Assembly (NCBI RefSeq): GCF_014132355.1
Contig: NZ_BLZO01000086.1
Coordinates: 1 to 64,000 of the forward strand
Direction: 5' to 3'
From: Okeania sp. KiyG1
GTDB taxonomy: Bacteria > Cyanobacteriota > Cyanobacteriia > Cyanobacteriales > Microcoleaceae
Length of the DNA: 64,000 nt
This document shows, in pieces, positions 38,992-50,869 of this stretch; the stretch's first letter is position 1, and each line of letters opens with the position of its first letter. Made by a program: the position numbers and the translations under genes. The notes below the pieces were generated by a model, which worked only from the letters and a program-made list of their open reading frames with translations, searched no databases and was not told the origin of the DNA.

Positions 38992-39843
38992 ATGCCAGTG
39001 TTTACTGTCAATAAACAAAACTCTCATCAACCTTATGATGGTTGGTCTTTAGATGACCGCGATCCAAAAGTAATTGAATCTTTGATGCCATTATGGGAAT
39101 GGTTTTATCGTTATTATTTTCAAGTTCAAACCGACGGTTGGCATCATATTCCTAGAGATGAAAAAATCCTGATAGTTGGCTCTCATAATGGTGGTTTAGC
39201 CGCTCCAGATATGCATATGTGTATGTATGACTGGTTTAAAAGATTTGGTGCAGAGCGTTTGGTTTATGGACTTATGCACCAGAATGCCTGGTCAGTTTTT
39301 CCTACCACTCCCTTAGCAGTACAATGTGGGGCAGTTAGAGCGCATCCGAAAATGGCGATCGCTGCTTTCCAAAGAAATGCCTCTGTAGCTGTTTATCCTG
39401 GTGGTGCCCCGGATGTCTTCCGTCCTCATTCTATGCGAGATAAAATCTATTTTGCTGGACGTAAAGGCTTTATTAAGTTGGCTTTGCGTGAAGAGGTGCC
39501 TATTGTACCAATGATTTCTAATGGTGCTCACGATACTTTAATAGTGCTGGCAGATTTTTATGAACAAGTGAAACAGCTCCATGAATTGGGTTTGCCTTGG
39601 TTATTTGGTATCGACCCAGAAGTGTTTCCTATCTATATTGGATTACCCTGGGGATTAGCTATTGGGCCTTTACCTAATTTTCCTTTGCCAGTAAAAATTC
39701 ATACCCGAGTTTGTCCTCCCATTGTATTTGAACGTTATGGACGTGAAGCAGCTAGCGATCGCGATTATGTTGATGCTTGTTATGAGAGAGTTCTGAGCGA
39801 AATGCAGCAAGAGTTAGACCAATTAGTATTATTAACTTCTTGA
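38992..39843 (+). CDS. PlsC-like lysophospholipid/glycerol acyltransferase
   Basis: 283 residues. The catalytic region ILIVGSHNGGLAAPDMHMCM contains an H-to-D arrangement resembling, but longer than, the classical HX4D motif. A substrate-binding motif YPGGAPDVFRP stands in for FPEGTR, and IPIVPMISNGAHDT is the usual downstream strand (here VPIVPMISNGAHDT). This spacing is typical of the diacylglycerol-acyltransferase-like branch of the family. It probably transfers an acyl chain to a glycerolipid at the membrane. Complete, with no obvious ribosome binding site. No operon partner. Confidence 0.8.
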   Translation: MPVFTVNKQNSHQPYDGWSLDDRDPKVIESLMPLWEWFYRYYFQVQTDGWHHIPRDEKILIVGSHNGGLAAPDMHMCMYDWFKRFGAERLVYGLMHQNAWSVFPTTPLAVQCGAVRAHPKMAIAAFQRNASVAVYPGGAPDVFRPHSMRDKIYFAGRKGFIKLALREEVPIVPMISNGAHDTLIVLADFYEQVKQLHELGLPWLFGIDPEVFPIYIGLPWGLAIGPLPNFPLPVKIHTRVCPPIVFERYGREAASDRDYVDACYERVLSEMQQELDQLVLLTS

Positions 39844-40070
39844 AGAAAGAAGGAAGAAGCGAAGAAGGAAGAAGGAAGAAGGGGAGAAGGGAAGAAGGGA
39901 AGAAGGAAGAAAAAATGGATGGGACTCAAACCCCTTCTTGAAGAAGGAGGAAGGAAGAAGGAAGAAGGAAGAAGGGAAGAAGGGAAGAAGGGAAGAAGGG
40001 AAGAAGGGAAGAAGGGAAGAAGAAAGAAAAAATGGATGGGACTCAAAGCACAATCAATTGTCAACGAAGT
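39844..40070 (+). repeat. GAAGAAGG simple-sequence block
   Basis: Two stretches of GAAGAAGGGA-type repeat (39844-39910 and 39933-40027), each followed by AAAAAATGGATGGGACTCAA. Frames across it on both strands encode only FFLLPFFPSSLLP-like low-complexity peptides. Confidence 0.85.
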
Positions 40071-40855
40071 TAGGATATTGATATTTAATTACATAAATAG
40101 ATATCTCCAACAATCAAAAATCAAATCAATTATTGCACTCTTATTCATCAATTATTTATTCCTACTCTGTAAGGACGTTGCATGCAACGTCCCTACGACC
40201 TACTCCCTATGCGTGGAGGAGATGCTTAAAGATACCAAATGGGTTCTATAAAAAGGTGATTAGTAATAGTCTTGACACTGCAAATACAAAGAAAAAAGAC
40301 AAACTCGCTACACTGCTAACTTGGAATTTTCAATTATTTCAAAAAGTTAAGTTCTTAACTGTTTAGAGATTTGATATCATATCCGCGCTATATCTTTTGT
40401 GTAAACCTAAGCGTGAATATCTACAGAAAACTTAAGTTTTTTTTTTCATACTTTTAAACCTTCTTCCTCCTTCCCTCTTACCGGATTATTAATAATTAAT
40501 AATGTAAGCATTCAGCCGTCAGCTATCAGCTATCAGCTATTACTTTTAGTTTAAGATAAAAGCTTTATTAATTCTCTTACTACAAAAGTTGGCTCCTTTG
40601 CTATCAAAGTCTATATTAATTTAAGCACTGTCTTTAAGGAGAGAGTATTGTTGCTGATAGCTGACAGCTAATAGCTGTTTGCGCAGCATTCCGCAGGAAA
40701 TGCTTACTTAATAATTAAATAATTCGCGCCTTGAAGCCTCCCCTTTTAAAGGGAAAAAAAGCGGTCGATCTTCGCAGCTTCCCCAAGGGTGGGATGGATG
40801 GCTTTCCTAACCATATCCAATCGACCAAGAGAAGAAATAATATTTCCTTATGTTC
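40071..40855. repeat. Gene-free stretch with several dispersed repeats
   Basis: 'ggacgttgcatgcaacgtccctac' palindrome at about 40171-40195. 'agctatcagctatcagc' repeats at 40518-40540 and a partner near 40650-40675. A small dispersed repeat GTTTGCGCAGCATTCCGCAG at 40677-40696. From 40722 a hairpin element (cgcgccttgaagcctcccct ...) leads into the 174-bp array. No gene seen. Confidence 0.6.
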
Positions 40856-42425
40856 AATTCCGTAACGGTTTTAACCAGAGGTAATTATCAATTATCAATT
40901 AATGAACTTTTCCTTTCGCTACTTTGATTAGTTAATAAAAATGGTATAACTTGATATATAGCGTTTCTCAAATTAGTGAGATAGGGAAATGTTTTTCCTA
41001 CTGTTCCCTGTTCCCTGTTCCCTATTTTCAATTCCGTAACGGTTTTAACCAGAGGTAATTATCAATTATCAATTAATGAACTTTTCCTTTCGCTACTTTC
41101 ATTAGTTAATAAAGATGGTATAACTTGATATATAGCGTTTCTCAAATTAGTGAGATAGGGAAATGTTTTTCCTACTATTCCCTGTTCCCTGTTCCCTATT
41201 TTCAATTCCGTAACGGTTTTAACCAGAGGTAATTATCAATTATCAATTAATGAACTTTTCCTTTCGCTACTTTCATTAGTTAATAAAAATGGTATAACTT
41301 GATATATAGCGTTTCTCAAATTAGTGAGATAGGGAAATGTTTTTCCTACTGTTCCCTGTTCCCTGTTCCCTATGTTCAATTCCGTAACGGTTTTAACCAG
41401 AGGTAATTATCAATTATCAATTAATGAACTTTTCCTTTCGCTACTTTCATTAGTTAATAAAAATGGTATAACTTGATATATAGCGTTTCTCAAATTAGTG
41501 AGATAGGGAAATGTTTTTCCTACTGTTCCCTGTTCCCTGTTCCCTATTTTCAATTCCGTAACGGTTTTAACCAGAGGTAATTATCAATTATCAATTAATG
41601 AACTTTTCCTTTCGCTACTTTCATTAGTTAATAAAGATGGTATAACTTGATATATAGCGTTTCTCAAATTAGTGAGATAGGGAAATGTTTTTCCTACTAT
41701 TCCCTGTTCCCTGTTCCCTATTTTCAATTCCGTAACGGTTTTAACCAGAGGTAATTATCAATTATCAATTAATGAACTTTTCCTTTCGCTACTTTCATTA
41801 GTTAATAAAGATGGTATAACTTGATATATAGCGTTTCTCAAATTAGTGAGATAGGGAAATGTTTTTCCTACTATTCCCTGTTCCCTGTTCCCTATTTTCA
41901 ATTCCGTAACGGTTTTAACCAGAGGTAATTATCAATTATCAATTAATGAACTTTTCCTTTCGCTACTTTGATTAGTTAATAAAAATGGTATAACTTGATA
42001 TATAGCGTTTCTCAAATTAGTGAGATAGGGAAATGTTTTTCCTACTGTTCCCTGTTCCCTGTTCCCTATTTTCAATTCCGTAACGGTTTTAACCAGAGGT
42101 AATTATCAATTATCAATTAATGAACTTTTCCTTTCGCTACTTTGATTAGTTAATAAAAATGGTATAACTTGATATATAGCGTTTCTCAAATTAGTGAGAT
42201 AGGGAAATGTTTTTCCTACTGTTCCCTGTTCCCTGTTCCCTATTTTCAATTCCGTAACGGTTTTAACCAGAGGTAATTATCAATTATCAATTAATGAACT
42301 TTTCCTTTCGCTACTTTCATTAGTTAATAAAAATGGTATAACTTGATATATAGCGTTTCTCAAATTAGTGAGATAGGGAAATGTTTTTCCTACTGTTCCC
42401 TGTTCCCTGTTCCCTGTTCCCTGCT
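40856..42425 (+). repeat. Nine tandem 174-bp units before the HerA-like gene
   Basis: CAATTCCGTAACGG begins units at 40856, 41029, 41203, 41377, 41551, 41725, 41899, 42073 and 42247. The spacing is 174 bases (173 for the first). Each unit carries AACCAGAGGTAATTATCAA, 'tgaacttttcctttcgctac', 'tatatagcgtttctcaaatt' and three TTCCCTG repeats. Copies differ at a few positions (tttgatt/tttcatt, aaaa/aaag, actgtt/actatt), and these variants recur in blocks. The array ends 30 bases before the next start codon. No reading frame of note. Confidence 0.95.
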
Positions 42426-42455
42426 ATAGCATTATAAAGTAATCAAGTAATTTAT

Positions 42456-44193
42456 ATGGATTTTGAACAACCATTAGGCTCAGTAATTCAAGGTTCTCTC
42501 AGTCAAGGATTAGAAGTACGACTGCATCCAGACATATCAGTAGAAGATATGCGGGTAGGTAAATTTTTGGTAGTAAAAGGAGTACAAACCCACTTTTTTT
42601 GTATGCTAACTGATGTTTTATTAGGAACATCCAGCGAACGAATAATGATTAATCCTCCTTTACCTACAGATGATTTTTTACAATCTGTTTTAGCTGGAGG
42701 TAGTACTTATGGAACTATCGAACTTGCACCAATGTTGATGTTAGTTATTTCTTCAGAAAAATCCCCAGTATATTTCAATGCTAATAACGATAATGGCAAT
42801 AAGAAAAATCTAAATCTATAGAAAATTTAGCATCTTTTGAAGCTCAAACCAGTGCTGAAATAAAATTAATGCCAGTGAAAACTATTCCGAGTCATTTTTC
42901 CCAAGTATTTGACGCAAGTGAGAGAGATTTTAGTCTGGTTTTTGGTAGGGAAGATGACCAGAGTCGGCGCAATTTTGCTGTGGGTAAACCTATTGATATG
43001 GATGTACCTGTTTGTTTAGATTTAGATAGATTTGTAGAACGGAGTAATGGCATTTTTGGCAAGTCAGGAACAGGTAAGTCTTTTCTGACTCGTTTACTTT
43101 TATCTGGGATTATTCGTAAAGGAGCTGCTGTAAATTTAATTTTTGATATGCACTCTGAATATGGTTGGGAAGCAATGGCGGAAGGAAAACAAGTTAATAC
43201 GGTAAAAGGTTTAAAACAATTGTTTCCAGAACGAGTGGAACTTTGGACTCTCGACCCAGAAGCGACTAAACGTAGAGGGGTGCGAGATGCACGAGAATTG
43301 TATTTAAGTTATAACCAAATTGAGGTGGAAGATATTGGGTTGGTGCAACGGGAATTAAATTTATCTGAGGCAAGTATTGATAGTGCAAATATTCTCAGAA
43401 GTGAATTTGGTAAGTCTTGGATTGCTCAATTACTGGAAATGACTAATGAAGATATCCAAACATTTTGTGATGAAAAAAGGGGTCACAAAGGGTCAATAAT
43501 GTCTTTACAAAGAAAGTTATTGCGACTGGATAATCTGAAATATATGCAGAAAAAAATACTAATAATTATATTGAGGAAATTTTAGAATCTTTGGATGCTG
43601 GTAAACACGTTATTATTGAATTTGGTTCCCAGTCGAATATGCTTTCTTATATGTTAGCTGCTAATATGATTACTCGCAGAATTCATAATAGTTATGTGCG
43701 GAAAGCTGATAAATTTTTGAGTTCTAAAAATCCGAGCGATCGCCCTCAACCATTAGTTATAACTATTGAGGAAGCTCACCGTTTTCTCGACCCTGCGATA
43801 GTACGTTCAACTATTTTTGGAACCATAGCTAGAGAAATGCGGAAATATTTTGTGACTTTATTGGTAGTAGATCAGCGACCTTCCGGGATAGATGGGGAAG
43901 TTATGTCTCAAATTGGTACAAGAATTACAGCTCTATTAAATGATGATAAGGATATAGATTCTATTTTTACTGGAGTTTCTGGGGGTCATGGTTTACGGTC
44001 TGTATTGGCAAAGTTGGATTCTAAACAACAAGCTTTGGTATTAGGTCATGCGGTACCGATGCCTGTGGTGATTCAAACTCGTGCTTATGACCAGACTTTT
44101 TATCAGGAAATTGGAGATACAGACTGGCGATATGTGTCTGATGAAGAATTATATGAAGCAGCTCAGGTTGCTCTGGATGATATTGGGTTTTAG
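42456..44193 (+). pseudogene. HerA/DUF87-type ATPase split by two frameshifts
   Basis: Three consecutive frames form one protein of about 580 residues. Part 1 (42456-42821) is the HerA-like N-terminal barrel, LGSVIQGSLSQGLEVRLHPD. Part 2 (to 43585) has Walker A GIFGKSGTGKSFLTRLLL and FDMHSEYGW. Part 3 (open from about 43560) has Walker B LVITIEEAHRF and LLVVDQRPSGIDGEVMSQIG. One added base in the A5 run near 42801-42805 joins parts 1 and 2 through KSKSIENLASFEAQTSAEIK. One added A in the A7 run near 43551-43557 joins parts 2 and 3 through YMQKKNTNNYIEEILESLDA. Both breaks are in homopolymers, so sequencing error is as likely as true decay. No NurA partner is beside it. HerA-type motors pump DNA during end processing or defence. 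Confidence 0.8.
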
Positions 44194-44700
<507 letters not shown>

Positions 44701-45411
44701 GGCTTTGTTGCATGAAAATATATAGCTGCCGCACTTGATCCGCATATGTACTTCATAACGCGGGGAAACTACTGTAACTATTGGGCAATAGATCAATAGA
44801 ACATCAATGTTTGAGGTGAAAAAGACTGAAATTTTTACCTGTAAGAGCTTTGAGGTTTAATCAGCAGAGCAATAACTATTGGACAATAGATAAATCAACA
44901 TCAAGCCATCGTCAAAGATAGCGATCGCTTGGCAGTGTAGAGCAATAACTATTGGACAATAGATAAATCAACATCAAGCCATCGTCAAAGATAGCGATCG
45001 CTTGGCAGTGTAGAGTCATAACTATTGGACAATAGATAAATCAACATCAAGCCATCGTCAAAGATAGCGATCGCTTGGCAGTGTAGAGCAATAACTATTG
45101 GACAATAGATAAATCAACATCAAGCCATCGTCAAAGATAGCGATCGCTTGGCAGTGTAGAGTCATAACTATTGGACAATAGATAAATCAACATCAAGCCA
45201 TCGTCAAAGATAGCGATCGCTTGGCAGTGTAGAGTCATAACTATTGGACAATAGATAAATCAACATCAAGCCATCGTCAAAGATAGCGATCGCTTGGCAG
45301 TGTAGAGCAATAACTATTGGACAATAAATAAATGAACATCAAGCCATCGCTAAAGATAGGGATATAGCTGCGGAATGGATGTTAATAATCCTACTTTCAT
45401 GCAACAAAGAC
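44701..45411. mobile_element. TIR-bounded element carrying a palindrome/HIP1 minisatellite
   Basis: Left end GGCTTTGTTGCATGAAA (44701) and right end TTTCATGCAACAAAG (45395 onward) are inverted repeats of a type common at insertion-sequence ends. Inside are eight copies of CTATTGG(A/G)CAATAG at 44778, 44876, 44949, 45022, 45095, 45168, 45241 and 45314. The last seven have a 73-bp period. Units continue AATCAACATCAAGCCATCG, then TAGCGATCGCTTGGCAGTG. There is no transposase, so it is non-autonomous. The palindrome with its flank is the reverse complement of the core of the 23893-25345 array. Confidence 0.85.
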
Positions 45412-45702
45412 ATTATTAATTATCAATTATCAATTATCAATTATTGAATACTGTTCCCTGCTATAGAAAGAGGGCGTTGGTAAATTAGTGTATGATATTA
45501 ATCTTAATTATTTAGGAGTCAGAAGGAAAGAAAGAAGAATAAAGAGGAATAGAAGGAGAAAGTTTTTTGTTTGCGCTCTTATCTGAGCAAGACATCATAC
45601 CTCAAATTACCAGCGCCAGAAATAGTTATTGTGTTACAGAATAGTTGAGCAAAATTATAATAAATTGATATTTATATTTTAAACTGTTCCGAAACATTAA
45701 TT
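45412..45702. repeat. MITE-like element before the glycosidase gene
   Basis: Ends GGCGTTGGTAAATTAG...TATGATATT (about 45473) and CATCATACCTCAAATTACCA followed by GCGCC (about 45591-45615) are imperfect inverted repeats. Simple 'tcaattatcaattatcaatt' precedes them. A related element starts at 51531. Confidence 0.6.
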
Positions 45703-48375
45703 ATGATGAATACTCAAAACAATAACCTATTTACCAAAGAAGAACAAAGATTAGAAGCAGACCTCAACCATGAAGCATACTGGAGACGTTGGGGGCCATA
45801 CCTAAGCGAAAGACAGTGGGGAACAGTACGAGAAGACTATAGCGAAGATGGTTCTGCTTGGGATTATTTCTCCCACGAACAATCTCTTTCTCGTGCTTAT
45901 CGATGGGGAGAAGACGGTATTTGTGGTATTTCAGATAATCATCAACGACTGTGCTTTGCGATCGCTCTCTGGAATAGCGAAGATCCTATTGTCAAGGAAC
46001 GACTTTTTGGTTTAACGGGAAGTCAAGGAAATCATGGGGAAGATGTTAAAGAATATTATTTTTACTTAGATAATACCCCCAGTCATAGTTACATGAAGGC
46101 ACTTTATAAATATCCTCAAAGTGCTTATCCTTATGCTGACTTAGTAGCAGAAAATCAACAGCGCGACCGCAAATCTTTAGAATACGAACTACTGGAGACA
46201 GGAATATTTGCAGAAAATCGTTATTTTGATGTTTTGGTCGAATATGCTAAAGCAACAACAGAAGATATCTTAATTAAAATTACAGTAAATAATCGAGGTT
46301 CAGAAACTAAGACGTTACACTTATTACCCACTCTTTGGTTTAGAAATACTTGGTCTTGGGATAATCAATCAAAAAAACCTATCCTCAAAAAAATCAATCC
46401 TGGTCTCATTGAAACAGACCACCCAACTTTAGGTAAAAGGTGGTTTTATTTTCCTCAGACAATGGAACTATTTTTCACAGAAAATGAAACTAATAAACAA
46501 ACCTTATTTGGAGAAAAAAATGATTCCCCTTATACCAAAGATGGCATCAATAACTATCTAATTAACGGTCAAAAAGATGCCATTAATCCAGAGATGTATG
46601 GAACTAAATTTTCACCACATTATCGTCTAGAACTAGAACCAGGTGAAACTAAAATTGTTAAATTAAGACTTGCTAACTCCCCAGAAATTAAACAGCCTTT
46701 AGACACAGAATTTGAAGAAACTTTTCAAACCAGAATTCAAGAAGCAAATGAATTTTATCAGCGTCTTTCCCCTTGTAAAATGAAGGATGAATGGCGTAAT
46801 ATTCAGCGTCAAGCCTTTGCCGGACTACTCTGGACAAAACAATATTATCATTATATTGTCGAAGAATGGCTCAAAGGCGACCCTAACCAACCGCCAGTAC
46901 CAGAAAACCGTAAACATATCAGAAATTATGGGTGGGTTCATCTATTTAATGATGATATAATTTCCATGCCCGATAAGTGGGAATATCCTTGGTATGCTGT
47001 TTGGGATTTAGCATTTCATGCCATACCTTTAGCAATAGTTGACCCTAATTTTGCCAAACATCAATTAGACCTAATAACCAGAGAATGGTATATGCACGCC
47101 AACGGTCAATTACCAGCTTATGAATGGAATTTTAGTGATGTAAATCCTCCCGTTCATGCTTGGGCAACTTGGCGAGTTTATCAAATTGAAAAAGAACTTT
47201 ATAGTCGTAGCGATCGCAAGTTTCTCGAAAGAGTATTTCAAAAACTTTTACTCAATTTTACTTGGTGGGTAAACCAGAAGGATGTTGAGGGAAATAATGT
47301 GTTTGAAGGAGGCTTTTTAGGTTTAGATAATATTGGGGTATTTGACCGGAGTTCGGAACTACCAACCGGGGGTCATATTGAACAATCAGATGGTACAAGT
47401 TGGATGGCAATGTACTGTCTAGATATGTTAACTATTGCTCTGGAACTTGCTAAAGAAAATGATGTTTATGAAGATATTGCCTGTAAATTTTTCGAGCATT
47501 TTCTCTACATAGTTGATGCCATGAATCATTTAGGTTCAGATGGGACTCAGCTCTGGGATGAAACGGATAATTTTTATTATGATGTTCTCCACCAACCAGA
47601 TAAAGAAGATATACATATAAAAATCCGTTCAATAGTAGGATTAATTCCATTATTTGCTGTGGCAATTATTGACTCAGAAACTTTGCAAAAATTACCTAAA
47701 TTCCAGAAACGGGTAAAATGGTTTATGGCAAATAGGATTGACCTTAGTGCCAATATTGCTTGTATGGAAGCTTGCGGTATTGACTCAGAACGTTTACTAG
47801 CAATTGTTAGTCCCGAACGTCTGCGAATAATCCTCGAAAAAATGTTAGATGAAAATGAATTTTTCAGCGATTATGGTATTCGTTCCTTATCTCATTTCCA
47901 TACCGAAAATCCCTATATTTTTAATGCTAATGGAGAAGAATATAGAGTTGATTATGAACCTGCCGAATCTACCAGTCAAATGTTTGGAGGAAATTCTAAT
48001 TGGCGGGGTCCAATCTGGTTTCCAATTAATCATTTAATGATAGAATCTCTACAAAAATTTCATAACTATTTAGGTGAAGATTTTCGAGTGGAATGTCCGA
48101 CAGGTTCAGGTCGGATGATGAATTTATGGGAAGTATCATTAGAAATTGAAGCGAGACTAATTAAAATCTTCCTCAAAGATAAAGATGGAAAACGTCCGGT
48201 TTATGGTGAGACAGAAATATTCCAAAATGACCCCTACTGGCAAGATTTAATTTTGTTTTATGAATATTTTCACGGCGATAATGGTGCAGGTTTAGGGGCG
48301 AGTCATCAGACTGGTTGGACTGGTTTAGTAGCAAAATTGATTCAGCAACGGAGCGAATATGTTTGTGAAATTTAG
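45703..48375 (+). CDS. GH63-type (MGH1-like) glucosidase
   Basis: 890 residues. The N-terminal half is a beta-sandwich region, starting with [20 protein letters not shown] and [20 protein letters not shown]. The C-terminal half is an (alpha/alpha)6 barrel of the GH63/MGH1 type. It shows [20 protein letters not shown] (candidate catalytic Asp), [40 protein letters not shown] and [20 protein letters not shown] (C-terminal family motif). There is no signal peptide, so it is probably cytoplasmic, acting on an alpha-glucoside such as glycogen-derived or compatible-solute sugars. The exact substrate is not known. ATG ATG offers two starts; 45703 is the first. The frame is intact and it stands alone. 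Confidence 0.85.
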   Translation: MMNTQNNNLFTKEEQRLEADLNHEAYWRRWGPYLSERQWGTVREDYSEDGSAWDYFSHEQSLSRAYRWGEDGICGISDNHQRLCFAIALWNSEDPIVKERLFGLTGSQGNHGEDVKEYYFYLDNTPSHSYMKALYKYPQSAYPYADLVAENQQRDRKSLEYELLETGIFAENRYFDVLVEYAKATTEDILIKITVNNRGSETKTLHLLPTLWFRNTWSWDNQSKKPILKKINPGLIETDHPTLGKRWFYFPQTMELFFTENETNKQTLFGEKNDSPYTKDGINNYLINGQKDAINPEMYGTKFSPHYRLELEPGETKIVKLRLANSPEIKQPLDTEFEETFQTRIQEANEFYQRLSPCKMKDEWRNIQRQAFAGLLWTKQYYHYIVEEWLKGDPNQPPVPENRKHIRNYGWVHLFNDDIISMPDKWEYPWYAVWDLAFHAIPLAIVDPNFAKHQLDLITREWYMHANGQLPAYEWNFSDVNPPVHAWATWRVYQIEKELYSRSDRKFLERVFQKLLLNFTWWVNQKDVEGNNVFEGGFLGLDNIGVFDRSSELPTGGHIEQSDGTSWMAMYCLDMLTIALELAKENDVYEDIACKFFEHFLYIVDAMNHLGSDGTQLWDETDNFYYDVLHQPDKEDIHIKIRSIVGLIPLFAVAIIDSETLQKLPKFQKRVKWFMANRIDLSANIACMEACGIDSERLLAIVSPERLRIILEKMLDENEFFSDYGIRSLSHFHTENPYIFNANGEEYRVDYEPAESTSQMFGGNSNWRGPIWFPINHLMIESLQKFHNYLGEDFRVECPTGSGRMMNLWEVSLEIEARLIKIFLKDKDGKRPVYGETEIFQNDPYWQDLILFYEYFHGDNGAGLGASHQTGWTGLVAKLIQQRSEYVCEI

Positions 48376-48820
48376 GTAAGCATTTCCTGCGGAATGCTGC
48401 GCAAACAGCACTCAGTTATTAGCTATCAGCTATCACAGGACTTACGCAAAGACACTATATATAGCGCATAACCAACAGAGCGATCGCTATAATTTTTAGA
48501 GAGCGATCGCCAAGTATTTCTTAGCCTTTCTCTATTGAGAAAAACTTAAATAGCTATCATTTTAATGGTAGGATGTTTCAGTTCAGATACTAGATATTTA
48601 GATAGTAATTGATGTTTGATATCATGTCCGGTAGCATCGGTCTTGTATAACAAAGGTAAGGAAGAAGGAAGAGGGAAGAAGGAAGAGGGAAGAGGGAAGA
48701 GGTCCGAAGGCTACCCTCGCAAGAAAAAAACCATTATTTCCTGTAGATATTCACCCTTGGGTTTACACTAACGATATAAACGGACATGATATGAGTTGAT
48801 AAATAGTTTTTCCCAAAATT
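48376..48820. repeat. Gap with dispersed repeats and a MITE
   Basis: A small repeat TTTCCTGCGGAATGCTGCGC at 48384-48403, an AGGACTTACGCA end at 48437 followed by two HIP1 octamers, then the TATCATGTCCGG-family MITE at 48620-48791. No gene. Confidence 0.65.
48620..48791. mobile_element. MITE, TATCATGTCCGG family, copy 2
   Basis: Left end TATCATGTCCGG, right end CGGACATGATA, flanked by TGA on both sides (48617-48619 and 48792-48794). The interior (tagcatcggtcttgtataac and GAAGAAGG repeats) resembles copy 3 at 57962. Confidence 0.85.
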
Positions 48821-49500
48821 TCAGCTACTTTTTTCAAATGATTCCAGACCAACATAGAGCAAGCTTTTATGTTTTTTTGAATTTTTGCCAGACGACATTG
48901 ACACAATTCTATTCCTGTTAACTGCTTGATTCTGGCGTGAAACTCTTCGATTTTCCATCAAGGAAAGCGACTCGAATTCTACATCATCTGTAGAAGATTT
49001 ACTTAAGTCATTAGTAACAATATATTCCGTTCTATTGGCAGAAATAGTAGCCCAGAATAGCTTGATTTTTTTATCTCTTGGAAAACCTCTAATTTTTATT
49101 ATTTTACCTGATATTCTTTCTGATTCATTCCAGCTTAATTTAGCAATACTTTTATATTTTTCTACACCACCAGTGTCATCCACGGGCGCGATTTATTTTT
49201 AAGGGGCAATAATAAATTTTTCCTAAGTTATCTATAAAAGCCATTAATCTTTGCCTTGCATACCAACTATCCATCAATACAGTTTGAAATGGTAATTTCT
49301 TCTCATTTACCACATTCAATATCATTTCTTCAACATAGTCAAACTCAAGTTTTTTTGTCACTATCTGGATCATAAATACGATAATCTAGTATCCGCGCAT
49401 TGCTCGGTTTGGGGATTAAAATAGATACAATTAACTACTCCTATTCCTCGAATTACTTGATGTTCATTACCGCTATATTGTCGTCGCACAAGTGCCTCTT
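48821..49500 (-). pseudogene. Degraded IS transposase (DDE type)
   Basis: Reading from 49500 leftward: EALVRRQYSGNEHQVIRGIG and VVNCIYFNPQTEQ, then in another frame KKLEFDYVEEMILNVVNEKK and TVLMDSWYARQRLMAFIDNL (aspartate of the DDE triad) with IYYCPLKINR. After another shift near 49180: DDTGGVEKYKSIAKLSWNES and LFWATISANRTEYIVTNDLS. These are pieces of a single cyanobacterial IS transposase in at least three frames, without the N-terminus and most of the C-terminus. It cannot be active. Confidence 0.8.
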
Positions 49501-49689
49501 TTCCTCTTGAAAAGCTGACTGCTGAATGCTGAGTGCTGAGTGCTACTTCAACTACCAACTGTTTTTGAGCGCACCCTGGATGTTGTGCCGCAACTGCGAT
49601 ATAATTGTAGGTTAGGCGTAACAAAAACGCCTCCCAAAAATTGGCCTAGTCCCAATTTTTTCTCACCTAAAAATTAATACGGAGCCTCT

Positions 49690-50754
49690 ATGCGAGCAAT
49701 TCGCCAACTAGAAACGAATTCGCCTGTCGTTATAGACGAAGTGTCAGAACCTATCTTGAAAGACGGAGATGTCCTCGTACGAATTGAGGCAGCCGGTGTA
49801 CTGAGTTATCACGAAGACGTTTTGGCCGGTCGTCTCGGATACGCTTTACCAGAAAATCCGTTTACGCCTGGTAACGATGGAGTCGGAATCGTTGAAGCAA
49901 CTGGCAAAACTGTAGTCCATGTTTCTGTCGGCGATAGAGTCGCGATCGATCCGCGAATCTTTGCTCGCGAAAATGTTTCAGAACCGGACGGTATGCTATT
50001 GGCGCTCACAGGTTTAACCGTTGGTGCTGTCGAGGTTCAGAAACTATGGCCAGACGGTACCTGGGCAGAAAAAGTCGCGGTTCCGAGCGAGAACGTAACC
50101 AAACTACCCACTATTGCCGGGATGGACGGAGTGGGGTTGTCCCGGTTGCACAAGTTCGCAGTGTGTTACGGGGGACTCTCGCGAGCGCAACTAGCTGGCG
50201 GTGATACGGTGGCTGTACTCGGCGCAACTGGTAATTTCGGCTCACCGGCCGTGCCCTTGTCGCTCGCAATGGGAGCCTCAAAAGTCATTGCTCTCGGACG
50301 CAATGAGTCTGTCCTGGACAAACTGAGCAAGCTAAGTCCACGAGTATTTCCAGTGAAACTCATGGGTGACCCGGAAGCTGATGCTGCCGAACTAAGAAAA
50401 ATTGTTCCTGGGGGGATTGACCTTGGTATCGATCTAATTGGGCAAGCTAAGGACTCGAGCGGAATTCAAGCTGTGATTGGCGGCCTTCGTAACGGCGGGC
50501 GAGTCGCGATTCAAGGCTCTATGGATGTCCCCCTTGAACTCCCCTACGGCAGCATCATGGCTCGTAATATCACGATCATTGGAGCATTTATGTACCCACG
50601 CGATACGTTTAGGAAACTGGGCGTGCTAGTCGAATCTGGCGCCCTCGATCTGGACTGCGTGGAGGTTCATACGTTCCCGTTGGAAGAAGTCAACAAGGCA
50701 ATGCAAAGAGCCGCAGAGATACGGGGGCTTGGCCATGTTGTCCTCACTCCGTAG
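49690..50754 (+). CDS. Zinc-independent MDR-family alcohol dehydrogenase/quinone reductase-like protein
   Basis: 354 residues. The N-terminal GroES-like domain has LVRIEAAGVLSYHEDVLAGR and TPGNDGVGIVEATGKTV. The Rossmann motif VAVLGATGNFGSPAVPLSLA binds NAD(P)H. The C-terminus FPLEEVNKAMQRAAEIRGLG is the normal MDR end. The catalytic-zinc cysteine found after AAGV in alcohol dehydrogenases is absent (AAGVLSYHE), so it resembles the zinc-free quinone-reductase branch. Codons are visibly more G+C-rich than in neighbouring genes, and it is flanked by transposase and TnpB remnants, so it is probably a recent acquisition. The substrate is unknown. Confidence 0.8.
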   Translation: MRAIRQLETNSPVVIDEVSEPILKDGDVLVRIEAAGVLSYHEDVLAGRLGYALPENPFTPGNDGVGIVEATGKTVVHVSVGDRVAIDPRIFARENVSEPDGMLLALTGLTVGAVEVQKLWPDGTWAEKVAVPSENVTKLPTIAGMDGVGLSRLHKFAVCYGGLSRAQLAGGDTVAVLGATGNFGSPAVPLSLAMGASKVIALGRNESVLDKLSKLSPRVFPVKLMGDPEADAAELRKIVPGGIDLGIDLIGQAKDSSGIQAVIGGLRNGGRVAIQGSMDVPLELPYGSIMARNITIIGAFMYPRDTFRKLGVLVESGALDLDCVEVHTFPLEEVNKAMQRAAEIRGLGHVVLTP

Positions 50755-50869
50755 CCTTTATCTCAACGTTGGTTGAAGACCCGCGCTCTCCCGTTGGCGG
50801 AGCCTAGCGGCAGCTATTAGGGGAGCGTCGTATGGGAAAACCAATCAATTTTGGGGCGCATGTCAATAG

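Noticed and set aside
39780-40064. Minus-strand frames rich in FFLLPFFPSSLLP
   Set aside because: Pure translation of the GAAGAAGG simple repeat.
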